Under the pieces are notes generated by a model. It ran no database searches and was not told where the DNA came from. It was given only the letters and a program-made list of their open reading frames with translations. A program made the position numbers and the translations under genes. From NCBI GenBank assembly GCA_017518735.1, contig JAFWTY010000036.1, positions 40,071 through 104,070 of the forward strand: 64,000 nt of DNA, read 5' to 3'. This document shows, in pieces, positions 15,480-24,859 of this stretch (within the stretch, counting starts at the first letter, position 1; each line of letters opens with the position of its first letter). This stretch comes from Lachnospiraceae bacterium (GTDB lineage: Bacteria; Bacillota; Clostridia; Lachnospirales; Lachnospiraceae).

Positions 15480-16859
15480 ATGATTTTAAACAAAAACAAT
15501 TCAAGTGACATTACGGCTTTAACTCCGGAACTCATTCAGTTTGCAAAAACCGTCGAGGATAACAGCATCATCGAAAACGATCTTTTTGCAAAATATGAAG
15601 TAAAACGTGGGCTTCGTGACTTAAATGGAAAAGGTGTACTTGCAGGTCTTACCCACATTTCCGATGTACGTGCCAATAAGATTGTTGACGGTGTTCAGAT
15701 TCCTACCGACGGAGAACTCTTCTACCGCGGTTACAACGTAAAAGATCTGGTAAAAGGTTTTTCCAACGAGAATCGATTCGGTTTTGAGGAAGTTACTTAT
15801 CTTCTTTTATTTGATAAACTCCCGACAGCCGAAGAACTGGAGTCTTTCCGTGCCATTCTCGGCGAATACCGTTCTCTTCCCACTTCCTTCGTAAGAGACA
15901 TTATTATGAAAGCTCCGAGTACGGATATGATGAACACTTTGGCAAGAAGTGTTTTGACTCTGTATTCTTACGATTATCGTGCCGATGACACTTCCATGCC
16001 GAATGTACTTCGTCAGTGTCTTCAGCTGATTTCCTTATTCCCGGAATTTGCCATTTACGGCTACCAGGCATTCAATCACTATCACGAGGGAGAATCCTTA
16101 TATATTCACCCTCCCGTTCCGGAACTTTCCACAGCGGAAAACATTTTGCATCTGCTTCGTCCGGACAGCAAATATACACCGCTTGAAGCAAAACTTCTCG
16201 ACATTGCTCTTGTACTTCATATGGAGCACGGCGGCGGTAACAATTCCACTTTTACAACTCACGTTGTAACTTCTTCCTTAACCGATACCTATTCGGTTAT
16301 TTCCGCTGCGATCGGTTCCTTAAAAGGACCCCGTCACGGCGGCGCAAACATCAAAGTTGTTCAGATGTTTGAGGAAATGAAGCGTGAAGTAAAGGATTGG
16401 AAAGACGAAGAAGAAGTTTCCGCTTATCTTAAAAAACTCCTTCACAAAGAAGCTTTTGACCACTCCGGTTTGATTTACGGTGTCGGCCATGCGATTTATT
16501 CCAGTTCCGACCCGAGAGCCATGGTATTAAAAGATCATGTAGCTGCTCTCTCTCACGAAAAAGGACTGGATGATGAATTTGCACTTTATTCCATGGTAGA
16601 ACGTCTTGCTCCGCAGATCATTGCTTCGGAAAGAAAAATGTACAAAGGTGTTTCGATCAACGTCGACTTCTACTCCGGTTTTGTTTACAGAATGCTTGAT
16701 TTACCTTCCGAACTTTACACTCCGATGTTTGCAATTGCACGTATCGTCGGCTGGAGTGCTCACCGTATGGAAGAACTTGCCAATAACGGAAAAATCATTC
16801 GTCCTGCTTATAAACCGATTATGGAGGATAAAGAATACGTCTCCATGGAAACCAGATAA
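15480..16859 (+). CDS. Citrate synthase / 2-methylcitrate synthase family protein
   Basis: Condenses acetyl-CoA (or propionyl-CoA) with oxaloacetate. The 459 residues contain the active-site elements: MEHGGGNNSTF with His250, GPRHGGAN with His287, and NVDFYSG with Asp396. The third conserved region reads GVGHAIYSSSDPRA where well-studied citrate synthases have GFGHRVY, so an Arg is replaced by Ala at residue 338. The long N-terminal region fits the form seen in anaerobic Clostridia. The start follows AAGGGGAA. It is a single-gene unit with promoter and terminator, and no aconitase or isocitrate dehydrogenase is adjacent. Citrate formation for glutamate synthesis is the likely role, but the 2-methylcitrate reaction cannot be excluded. 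Confidence 0.87.
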   Translation: MILNKNNSSDITALTPELIQFAKTVEDNSIIENDLFAKYEVKRGLRDLNGKGVLAGLTHISDVRANKIVDGVQIPTDGELFYRGYNVKDLVKGFSNENRFGFEEVTYLLLFDKLPTAEELESFRAILGEYRSLPTSFVRDIIMKAPSTDMMNTLARSVLTLYSYDYRADDTSMPNVLRQCLQLISLFPEFAIYGYQAFNHYHEGESLYIHPPVPELSTAENILHLLRPDSKYTPLEAKLLDIALVLHMEHGGGNNSTFTTHVVTSSLTDTYSVISAAIGSLKGPRHGGANIKVVQMFEEMKREVKDWKDEEEVSAYLKKLLHKEAFDHSGLIYGVGHAIYSSSDPRAMVLKDHVAALSHEKGLDDEFALYSMVERLAPQIIASERKMYKGVSINVDFYSGFVYRMLDLPSELYTPMFAIARIVGWSAHRMEELANNGKIIRPAYKPIMEDKEYVSMETR

Positions 16860-16906
16860 TAAACATAAGAATTCTCTAATCATCTTAAAACGCAATTCGA
16901 ATAATC

Positions 16907-16936
16907 AAAAAGGGCTGCCGATTCGGCAACCCTTTT
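16907..16936. terminator. Bidirectional terminator between citrate synthase and the 916-residue gene
   Basis: Stem AAAAAGGG-TGCCG / CGGCA-CCCTTTTT with an ATT loop has A and T runs on both sides and serves two convergent genes. Confidence 0.9.
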
Positions 16937-16957
16937 TCATTTGAGAATTAGTCTTTA

Positions 16958-19708
16958 TTACAGCGAAAATTTCGATTTAAGTTCAGGTGCTTCTTTACTT
17001 TCTTTCTTTTTATTTCCATTTTTCAATTTCAAATTATAATCCTTCTTTTTCGACTCAAGCACGCGTGATTCTTTCTTATTGGTATAGTTATCGATATTTC
17101 TCTTCATCAATAGATCCGTATCCTCACGGTATTTCTTCTGAAGTTTGCGAAGGGGTTGGCGTTTATCTTTGTTTACCAGATCTATTATTTTACCTCCATG
17201 AAGCTTATCGATATCCATATAATTCAGACTATTAGCTCTTAATCCGTTCCGTTTATTAAAATCGCTCATAATATTGGCTGCATATTGTGCCCCATCCTCG
17301 GGAAGATAGGAATAAAAGCTTCCGAGCGCATAAACTGCAAATCTGGCTTCATCAATAGTACATTTCGGATTATTCAGCAAATCCTCCGCCTGGTCCATTG
17401 CCTTTTTATTTAATTCCGCGACTCTGTCGGAAAGCAATTGCTCATCCATTTTTTCCGGCAAATCGGAATCCAGATGAGCCAGTGTACGAATCGTTTGAAA
17501 CAGTTTCTTGTATTCATCACTCTTCACTTGAGGCTCTTTCATATAGCAGTAAATTGCTATAAAATGATTAATAAAGTAATGGAAACGATTATGTTTTCCT
17601 TCTTTACCGCGTTCGGCACCCGGTTCGTTCATATCCTTTACTGTGAATCGCTTATGATCGATTCTTCTGCAACAATCTTTCATATGCTTTTCATCGATAA
17701 GCGCATTCTTTAAAGTATTTTCACTCAAAGTATTAACAGGATACCGATACTTCATTTCAGCTGCAATGGCATGTATTTTTTTAACATCCAGCGCCTGTGT
17801 CGGATTCTTCTTCTTCAACTCCATTGCGGCAAGTACTTTCTTGAAATTTTCCCTCATCTCCTCAACCGTTCCGTTGATTCCGATGCTTCCGGTATGGAGT
17901 TTAATGTAAGTATCGAGATTTTTTCCGCCAACGTTTTTTTCTTCCGTTGCAATCGTATTTGAACTTGGAACGTATCTTAATCCTTCCACTTTATCGTAAA
18001 TCGCAGATACGTCAATTCGAGGAATTGTAAGTCTGTTGCAACGATCCAGCAAAGCGTCTACAACACGAACTCTGTCAGCTTCCAATTTGGTTCTTTTATG
18101 TCGTTTTGTTGGATTCTTCAGCTGTTTATCCTTATATCTGAGGTATTTTACGGCCGCTTCGGCTACTTCTTTTGTCAGTCTTTGATAATCCTCCTGAAAA
18201 TCATCCATCTTATCTTCATATTCATCCGCACCGGCTTTGAGTATTTTATCCTCAAGTTTTCTCAAAAGGTTTAATTTCTTCTTGATTTCACTAAATTCAT
18301 CGGAGGATTTTACACGTGCGGGGTCTACGGAATCAAGAGCCTCATACAATTCCTGTGCATTGGCGGAAACTCTTGCTTTTTCATATGCCTTAAGAGGCGT
18401 ATTCAGTCGCTGATTCAGCAAATAATTGGCAGCTTTCGCACTGTCATCCTCTCCGACCATATAATTGTTCACTATCGTTTGTGTTGCTTCCCTTAATTCG
18501 TTTAATATTAAATTTCTCTTATCTAAACTATCTACATCATCTTCAAAATACGCGTCAAATCTCGGCTTAAGAAGATTGTATGCCGATTCATACTTACCTT
18601 TTTTCTCCATCAAAGCATTCATTTCATCTTTTTTCTGACGGATAAGATTTTGATCGCGATTTTCCTTACGTTCTTCGTCTTCAATCACTTTCTTTACTTC
18701 ATCAATACTTTTTTGCGTATCCGTCGCGAACCGGGAGAGTTCATTCATCGCTCTGTAAGTATGTCTTAATGCCGGAAGATCTCCCACGGGAAATCCTTTG
18801 CTTAAAAGAGTTGACGCAAACTCAGCATCGTCCCGAACCCACTGATACCCTCTTTTACCACCGGTAATTTCATCGTAACCATTTCCAAAGGTTTTCTGAT
18901 CTCCGCCGTCGATTCTATTAAAATCATTCTCACTAATATTCAGAACGGTATTCATACGAGCTTCTTGTTTGTCGTACTCATCAATCAGTTCATTGATGGT
19001 AATATCACCGTTTTTTTCATAACGTTCCTGCAGATCGGTAACCTTGTATGCGCCGGCGATTGCCTGCATGATACCGGTACCGCCAAGATTCTGAAATACC
19101 ATTTGATTATCGTTATTTGGCAAAGACGGACCAATAGTAACCTCGTTAGTATCCGTATTTGCATTCACTTCGGCACCGGTGAGGTTTAATTTGATAAACA
19201 TATTTGTGGCATAGCTAAACTGAGGATAACGGTCGCTTAATTCAGAAAGAGACTCTCCGTTTCCTAATTTTTCCGTCATTCCCTTGAACATGTATGCAAG
19301 GTCTCTTTCTTCCAGACTCTTAAAATCATCCTTTCTCAATTTTTCAGTCAGATATCCGGATAACTCCTTCATACTGTTTGCAAACCGTTCCAAAGGTTCT
19401 TTCGCAGCAGGATTGGTATATACCTTGAAAGAATTTCCGGTCACCCATTTGTTTTTCGGTCTCTGAGAATCGGAATACAATGCAAAGTTCTGAGAAGCCT
19501 CAATAAAATCCTCGTTTCTTCCATCCATATAAACCCGTGCTTTTTCCGGTTGGAGCTCAACCGAATATAAGGCATGGATGCTTTTTAAGATTTCTTTCTT
19601 TTTATCCTCTGGAACATCATCTTTTAAGATTGTAAAAAGCGCTGTTCCCGCAATATTATTGGCATTATTCACATCTTCGAATGTAAAATTGTTTAATAAA
19701 TCCGGCAT
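16958..19708 (-). CDS. Large helical protein of unknown function (916 residues)
   Basis: I do not recognise the family. The protein begins MPDLLNNFTFEDVNNANNIAG, has no signal peptide or membrane segment, and should be cytoplasmic or exported by a route without a cleaved signal. It is rich in charged residues and predicted mostly helical, with coiled-coil-like stretches at about 335-390 (DEVKKVIEDEERKENRDQ) and 470-540. A middle region (about 200-320) is less helical and holds GGTGIMQAIAGAYK and GGKRGYQWVRDDAEF. The last 70 residues are very Lys-rich and look disordered. An AAAGGA site precedes the start. It stands alone between terminator-bounded units. Length and organisation recall large hypothetical proteins of other Lachnospiraceae, but no function is claimed. 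Confidence 0.85.
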   Translation of the reverse strand: MPDLLNNFTFEDVNNANNIAGTALFTILKDDVPEDKKKEILKSIHALYSVELQPEKARVYMDGRNEDFIEASQNFALYSDSQRPKNKWVTGNSFKVYTNPAAKEPLERFANSMKELSGYLTEKLRKDDFKSLEERDLAYMFKGMTEKLGNGESLSELSDRYPQFSYATNMFIKLNLTGAEVNANTDTNEVTIGPSLPNNDNQMVFQNLGGTGIMQAIAGAYKVTDLQERYEKNGDITINELIDEYDKQEARMNTVLNISENDFNRIDGGDQKTFGNGYDEITGGKRGYQWVRDDAEFASTLLSKGFPVGDLPALRHTYRAMNELSRFATDTQKSIDEVKKVIEDEERKENRDQNLIRQKKDEMNALMEKKGKYESAYNLLKPRFDAYFEDDVDSLDKRNLILNELREATQTIVNNYMVGEDDSAKAANYLLNQRLNTPLKAYEKARVSANAQELYEALDSVDPARVKSSDEFSEIKKKLNLLRKLEDKILKAGADEYEDKMDDFQEDYQRLTKEVAEAAVKYLRYKDKQLKNPTKRHKRTKLEADRVRVVDALLDRCNRLTIPRIDVSAIYDKVEGLRYVPSSNTIATEEKNVGGKNLDTYIKLHTGSIGINGTVEEMRENFKKVLAAMELKKKNPTQALDVKKIHAIAAEMKYRYPVNTLSENTLKNALIDEKHMKDCCRRIDHKRFTVKDMNEPGAERGKEGKHNRFHYFINHFIAIYCYMKEPQVKSDEYKKLFQTIRTLAHLDSDLPEKMDEQLLSDRVAELNKKAMDQAEDLLNNPKCTIDEARFAVYALGSFYSYLPEDGAQYAANIMSDFNKRNGLRANSLNYMDIDKLHGGKIIDLVNKDKRQPLRKLQKKYREDTDLLMKRNIDNYTNKKESRVLESKKKDYNLKLKNGNKKKESKEAPELKSKFSL

Positions 19709-19828
19709 AATATCTGTCCTTTCTGGATGAAATCCATAAATGTTTCCGGTTTCTGTTACTTGAATAACTGTATTTTACATCTGTTTGTCCAACACTTGTC
19801 CAGCAAGCAAACAACAAATTCAAAAAAA

Positions 19829-20857
19829 TTATCTTTTTACATCTCCTCTGTCATTCACAATCCGGTAACCGGCACTTTTTACTCTTAACGAAAGACAGTC
19901 TTTACACTGAGCGGATTCTTCTCCTGTGCATATTTTTCCGTCATACAGCGAATACTGTTTTCTGAATTCCACAGGTGATAAATTCGGCATTACAACATTT
20001 GCACCATGTTGTAAACCCAGCTCTCTTCCGTTCACAGCTATGGTTCCGAGCGCTGTTGTGGAAGGCAAAAGTACATAGGGAAAACAAAGGCGAATGATGG
20101 ATAATATGCGTAATGTCAGTTCCAGGCTTCCCTGTTTTTCGTCTTTAAACGGCGTATCCTTATGCGGAATGAAAGGTCCGATTCCAATCATATCCGGTTG
20201 TAACTTTTGCAAAAAACGAATATCCGCAAGAATATGCTTCAATTCCTGTCCGGGTGAACCCACCATAAATCCGGCACCTACCTGAAATCCCAAATCTTTC
20301 AAATCATACAGGCACTGTTTTCTGTGTGACAAAGAAAGGTTCGAAGGATGCAGAAAACTGTAATGGTCTTCGCTTGCGGTTTCATGACGCAACAGATAAC
20401 GATCCGCACCGGCCTCTTTATATTTTGCATAACTGCTCTTTTCCTTCTCTCCGATAGAAAGTGTTACCGCAACATCCGGGAAAAGTTCTTTGATACTTCT
20501 TACAAGATCACAAATGATTTCATCCGTATAATAAGGATCCTCTCCGCCCTGTAATACAAATGTATGATAACCCAGCGCATAGCCTTCTTTACAACATTCC
20601 AGGATTTCCTCTTTTGTCAGACGATATCTGTCCGCATCGGGATTTCCCGCACGAATACCGCAGTAATAACAGTTGTTTTTGCAGTAATTTGTAAATTCGA
20701 TCAACCCACGTAAAAAAACTTCATCCCCATAGACTTTTCGTCTTTCTTCGTCGGCCGCGATACGAAGTGTCTCATCGTATTCATCCGTCGACAAAAGAGC
20801 CAAAAATTCGGCATCGCTTAAGTCTCTTTCGGTTTGAAGTTTCTTCACTAAATCCAT
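19829..20857 (-). CDS. hydE: [FeFe] hydrogenase maturase HydE (radical SAM)
   Basis: Radical SAM enzyme needed to build the dithiomethylamine-bridged diiron site of [FeFe] hydrogenase. The 342 residues carry the CX3CX2C cluster motif CKNNCYYC (Cys59, 63, 66), then YRLTKEEILECCKEGYALGY, TFVLQGGEDPYYTD and GAGFMVGSPGQ, all typical of HydE and related to biotin synthase. HydE fits better than BioB because of GEKEKSSYAKYKEAGADRYL and the absence of biotin-pathway neighbours. It lies 12 bases after the diguanylate cyclase gene in an operon with thrC. The catalytic hydrogenase subunit is encoded about 42 kb away at the other end of the window; hydF and hydG are not here. Confidence 0.92.
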   Translation of the reverse strand: MDLVKKLQTERDLSDAEFLALLSTDEYDETLRIAADEERRKVYGDEVFLRGLIEFTNYCKNNCYYCGIRAGNPDADRYRLTKEEILECCKEGYALGYHTFVLQGGEDPYYTDEIICDLVRSIKELFPDVAVTLSIGEKEKSSYAKYKEAGADRYLLRHETASEDHYSFLHPSNLSLSHRKQCLYDLKDLGFQVGAGFMVGSPGQELKHILADIRFLQKLQPDMIGIGPFIPHKDTPFKDEKQGSLELTLRILSIIRLCFPYVLLPSTTALGTIAVNGRELGLQHGANVVMPNLSPVEFRKQYSLYDGKICTGEESAQCKDCLSLRVKSAGYRIVNDRGDVKR

Positions 20858-20869
20858 TTTAAAATATAC

Positions 20870-22225
20870 TTATCCGTTATCTTTTCCGTCTGCACTCTTT
20901 AAGATGTAATCGATGTACAGACCTTCCACTTCATTGATTTCCGTCCAGGTATTTACGATACGGTCGGTAACAGTCTTCGCAGAAGCATAATCATTACATA
21001 AGAGCATAACCACATACTGGAAGGAAGAATATCTCGTCGTTACATCGCCCTGACGAAGGGAAACCACAATCGAGCGTTCCAGTTCACGCATTGCGTTTTG
21101 CAAAACATCATTGGAAACCTTCATATACTCTCCGTGATTGATCGTAAGAAGGAGAATATATACCGACTGGTCGGATCTTCCGACCGAACGGGAAACAAAC
21201 TGGTAAATGTGCTTGAATCCTTCATATTCCACACGGAACGCACCTTCTTCGTAATTTCGTTCCGTAATCATTCTTTCGATACGATCCATATCTGCCTTGG
21301 AATTGATGGCATCGGGGCTTTCCTTCTTAACGGTTCCTCTTTCCTTAAAGAGATGGAAGGAATTCTTTCCGTTCTGCTTTACAAAGTAAAGTGCCTTATC
21401 CGCTTTTGCAAAAAGTGTATCAAAGTCCGAACCGTCATAGGGTGAGAACGAAATACCGATGGAAACGGAGGTGTTTGCTTTCTCATCCAGTTTTTCTTTC
21501 ATCTCTGAAGATGAAATCTCCAAAAGTTCCTGTGCATATTCCTTGATTTCCTCGGTGGAATACTCTCCTTTTAAGAAAATCGCAAATTCATCACCGCCGA
21601 TTCTTGCGCAGACATCCTTCGGTGTAATCTTACTTTCCAGAATCTGGGCAAATGTCGTAAGCAGGGAATCTCCGGCAATATGTCCGAAATGATCGTTGAT
21701 AGTCTTGAAATTATCGATATCCAGGATCAGAAATACTCCGTCGCGGTTATCCTGCATCAGATAACGATTCATATCGTCTTCGATATATTTGCGGTTCCAG
21801 AGATTGGTAAGGGGATCTCTTCTGGCGGAAATCGATAAATCTCTTCTTAAATCTTCAATCTTTAAGATTTTTTCGATTCTGCTCTTCATGATGTCCGGCT
21901 CAAAGGGTTTGCGAATGAAATCCATCGCGCCCATTTTTAAGCCTTTGATCTCGCTCTTTCTTTGATTATCCACGGTCAAAAAGACAACCGGAATCGAAGC
22001 GGTTTCGGGATTGGCCTTAATCGCTTCAAGAGTCTCATATCCGTCCATCTCCGGCATTCTGATGTCCAAAAGAATCAGATCGGGTTTTGCTTTTTTCAAA
22101 AACTCCAATGCCTGCATTCCCGATTTCGCCATGGACAGACGATAATCGTCACGGAGTACGTCTGTGGCCATTTTTAAGTTTGTTGTCACATCATCTACAA
22201 TCAGAATATGTTTCTGTTTTTCCAT
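20870..22225 (-). CDS. Response regulator with GGDEF (diguanylate cyclase) domain
   Basis: Receiver-GGDEF protein of about 451 residues. The receiver (1-120) has the acidic pocket DD (11-12), phosphoacceptor Asp54 in LILLDIRMP and the RKP lysine near 106. The GGDEF domain (about 135-295) has an intact ARIGGDEF at 208-214, so synthesis of cyclic di-GMP is expected. The product-inhibition I-site, RXXD five residues before GGDEF, is TPKD here and lacks the Arg. A third region (about 310-451) has the pattern of a further, degenerate GGDEF-like or unknown domain. I use the ATG with GGGG spaced properly; a GTG two codons earlier abuts the GGGG. No histidine kinase is adjacent. It is cotranscribed with thrC and hydE. 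Confidence 0.88.
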   Translation of the reverse strand: MEKQKHILIVDDVTTNLKMATDVLRDDYRLSMAKSGMQALEFLKKAKPDLILLDIRMPEMDGYETLEAIKANPETASIPVVFLTVDNQRKSEIKGLKMGAMDFIRKPFEPDIMKSRIEKILKIEDLRRDLSISARRDPLTNLWNRKYIEDDMNRYLMQDNRDGVFLILDIDNFKTINDHFGHIAGDSLLTTFAQILESKITPKDVCARIGGDEFAIFLKGEYSTEEIKEYAQELLEISSSEMKEKLDEKANTSVSIGISFSPYDGSDFDTLFAKADKALYFVKQNGKNSFHLFKERGTVKKESPDAINSKADMDRIERMITERNYEEGAFRVEYEGFKHIYQFVSRSVGRSDQSVYILLLTINHGEYMKVSNDVLQNAMRELERSIVVSLRQGDVTTRYSSFQYVVMLLCNDYASAKTVTDRIVNTWTEINEVEGLYIDYILKSADGKDNG

Positions 22226-22245
22226 AAACACCCCAAATGTTTGAT

Positions 22246-23730
22246 TTATTTTGCAAGAAACTTACGAACTTCTTCTTTCATCTGCTCTTTCTCACATACC
22301 GTATCGTGTAAGATTTCGGCATTTCGAATCTCTTCCACGGCAGCGGGAACAGTGATTCCGGTCATCGAAGAAAGTCGGTCGATCAGTTCAAAATCATCCG
22401 CTTCTTCCTTCTTTCCTTCCAATGCTTCCATAACGCTTCTGGTGAATTTAAACGGAGAAGCCGTGGAAACAATAACAGTCGGAGTTTTATCGTTCGTTTC
22501 TTTTACATAGTCCTTATATACCGCAGATGCAACACCGGTATGGGTATCCATAACATAACCGGTATCGGAATATACTTCATGAATCCTTTCAAATACCATC
22601 TCTTCCGTTGCATAACCGCCGACAAAAATGCTGCACTTCTCTTTCATTTCCGGAGTGATTTCATACTTACCGTTTTCGGAAAGAAGTTTCATCATTTCTG
22701 CACAGGTCTTGTCATCTCCGGCTATTTCATAGATCAGTCTTTCCAGATTGCTGGAAATCAGAATATCCATGGACGGGGAAGACGTTAAAATAAACTCTCT
22801 GTTTCTGTCATAACATCCGTTTTCAAAGAAATCGAATAATACTTTGTTTTCATTGGAAGCACAGATCAGCTTATTAACGGGAATTCCGATTTTATTCGCA
22901 TAGAATCCTGCCAAAATGTTTCCGAAGTTTCCGGTCGGAACCGTGAAGTTAATCGGATCTCCAGCGGAAATCTTGCCTTCCTTTACAAGTCTGGAATACG
23001 CAAATACATAATAAGCAACCTGAGGTATCAAACGTCCGATGTTAATCGAATTTGCACTGGAAAAACGATAACCGTCTTTTAACAGTTCCGCTTCAAATTC
23101 CTTGTCGGCAAAAATCTTCTTCACACCTGTCTGCGCATCATCGAAGTTTCCTGTGATTCCAACAACTTTTACATTTTTGCCCTTCTGGGTTACCATCTGG
23201 CGTTCCTGAACACGGCTTACACCGCCCTTCGGATAGAACACTACGATTCCGGTTCCTTCCACATCGGCAAAGCCTGCAAGAGCTGCTTTTCCGGTATCTC
23301 CGCTGGTTGCTGTAAGGATCACAATCTTTTCATTAATATTGTTTTTCTTCGCTGCCGTTGTCATAAGATAAGGCAGAATGGAAAGCGCCATATCCTTAAA
23401 TGCGATGGTTTTTCCGTGGAAAAGTTCCAGATAATAGGTATCTCCAACCTGTGCCATCGGAGCAATCTCTTCGGTATCGAATTTCGAATCATAGGCATGG
23501 TCGATACAGTATTTCAACTCTTCTTCCGTAAAATCGGTTAAAAAAAGCTTCATTACTTCATATGCCACTTCTCTGTAATTCATCGTGGCAAGTTTATCAA
23601 GTGAAACATCAAGTTTCGGGAATTGATCGGGTACGAATAAACCTCCGTCTTCGGAAAGTCCCTGTACAATGGCACGAGATGCCGAAAGCGATTTGCTCCG
23701 ATCTCTGGTACTGAAATAATTAATCTCCAT
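22246..23730 (-). CDS. thrC: Threonine synthase
   Basis: PLP enzyme that converts O-phosphohomoserine to threonine. The protein of 494 residues starts MEINYFSTRD, with GLSEDGGLFVPDQFPKL, the PLP lysine in FHGKTIAFKDMA (Lys112) and LTATSGDTGKAALAGF. It belongs to the long threonine synthase type shared with enterobacteria and yeast. The start is set by GGAGGAAAC directly upstream; an in-frame extension of 14 codons runs back into the promoter region. It is the first gene of thrC-GGDEF-hydE. No thrB or hom is adjacent. Confidence 0.95.
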   Translation of the reverse strand: MEINYFSTRDRSKSLSASRAIVQGLSEDGGLFVPDQFPKLDVSLDKLATMNYREVAYEVMKLFLTDFTEEELKYCIDHAYDSKFDTEEIAPMAQVGDTYYLELFHGKTIAFKDMALSILPYLMTTAAKKNNINEKIVILTATSGDTGKAALAGFADVEGTGIVVFYPKGGVSRVQERQMVTQKGKNVKVVGITGNFDDAQTGVKKIFADKEFEAELLKDGYRFSSANSINIGRLIPQVAYYVFAYSRLVKEGKISAGDPINFTVPTGNFGNILAGFYANKIGIPVNKLICASNENKVLFDFFENGCYDRNREFILTSSPSMDILISSNLERLIYEIAGDDKTCAEMMKLLSENGKYEITPEMKEKCSIFVGGYATEEMVFERIHEVYSDTGYVMDTHTGVASAVYKDYVKETNDKTPTVIVSTASPFKFTRSVMEALEGKKEEADDFELIDRLSSMTGITVPAAVEEIRNAEILHDTVCEKEQMKEEVRKFLAK

Positions 23731-23775
23731 GTTTCCTCCATAGAAAACGTAAATTTTATCATTTTTGCTCAAAAT

Positions 23776-23804
23776 ATTTTATCATAGATACCAATATGAA
23801 ACAA
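23776..23804 (-). promoter_or_regulatory. Promoter of thrC-GGDEF-hydE
   Basis: Minus-strand TTGTTT and TAAAAT with a 17-base spacer, about 45 bases upstream of the thrC start. Confidence 0.65.
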
Positions 23805-23869
23805 GATTTTTACCGAGAAGTATGATAAAATAATTACCGTTACAAACGATTGAAAGCAAAGGTTTTTTC

Positions 23870-24859
23870 ATGCGCAAATTTCACAAAACGACATGTGTAG
23901 TACTTACACTCATATTGTTCCTATTTACACTCTCTTCCTGTACGCCGAATGCGACGCCGGTTACCAAAAGTGCATTCTTTTTTAATACCTATATCAATAT
24001 CACGTTTTATTCGGATAAAGATGCGCAAAAATTCTCCGGTTGCGAAACGCTTTGCAGGAAGTATGAAAACATGCTTTCAAGAACCGTTTCGGGAAGCGAT
24101 ATCGAAAGAATCAATTCCGCAAAAGGTGAATGGGTTGAAGTCGATGCGGAATGCGCCGATTTGATTCGTGATGCACTCTCCTTCTGCGAAGAGACAAACG
24201 GAGCCGTTGATATCACGATCGCGCCCTTAATGGATGCCTGGGATTTTACCGGTGAAGAAGAAAACAAAACACCTCCATCTTTGGAAGAAATTGACCGCCT
24301 GTTAACACATGTGAATTACAAAAATGTTGAAACGGACGGAAACAAAGTCAGGATTACAGACCCCGAAGCTGCGATTGATTTGGGCTTCATCGCAAAAGGG
24401 TTTATTGCGGATAGGATTAAGGAATATTTGATCGATCAGAATGTGAAAAGCGCTTTGATCAATCTCGGCGGTAACATTCAGTTAGTCGGAAGCAAACCTG
24501 ACGGCGGAGATTATAACATTGGCGTACAGAAACCGTTTTCCCAGAACGGTGAATATCTTACCACCGTTTCGATAAAAGATACTTCTCTGGTCACTTCCGG
24601 AATCTACGAAAGATGCTTTACTTATCAGGAGAGACTGTATCATCATATTTTAGATCCCAGAACAGGTTATCCCATAGAGAACGGGCTTTCTCAGGTTACG
24701 ATACTTTGTACAAGTTCCGAAACAGCGGATGCCCTCTCGACTTCCTTAATGTTACTCGGAAAAGAAAAAGGCACGGAGCTTTTATCGAAATACGATGCCC
24801 ATGCCATTTTTACATTGTCTGATGATACGCTGGAATACTCTCCGGATTTTCCGGAATGA
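23870..24859 (+). CDS. apbE: FAD:protein FMN transferase ApbE (lipoprotein)
   Basis: Extracytoplasmic enzyme that attaches FMN from FAD to Thr residues of target proteins such as RnfD and RnfG. The 329 residues begin with a lipoprotein signal ending in LSSC (Cys24). Family motifs include FFFNTYINITFY, TIAPLMDAW, AIDLGFIAKGFIADR, INLGGNIQLVGSKP, and the C-terminal HHILDPRTGYPIENG and TADALSTSLMLLG. The start has an AAAGG box. It lies some 6 kb from the Rnf operon that encodes its likely targets. Its stop codon directly abuts the stop of convergent mntP, with no intergenic base. Confidence 0.95.
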   Translation: MRKFHKTTCVVLTLILFLFTLSSCTPNATPVTKSAFFFNTYINITFYSDKDAQKFSGCETLCRKYENMLSRTVSGSDIERINSAKGEWVEVDAECADLIRDALSFCEETNGAVDITIAPLMDAWDFTGEEENKTPPSLEEIDRLLTHVNYKNVETDGNKVRITDPEAAIDLGFIAKGFIADRIKEYLIDQNVKSALINLGGNIQLVGSKPDGGDYNIGVQKPFSQNGEYLTTVSIKDTSLVTSGIYERCFTYQERLYHHILDPRTGYPIENGLSQVTILCTSSETADALSTSLMLLGKEKGTELLSKYDAHAIFTLSDDTLEYSPDFPE

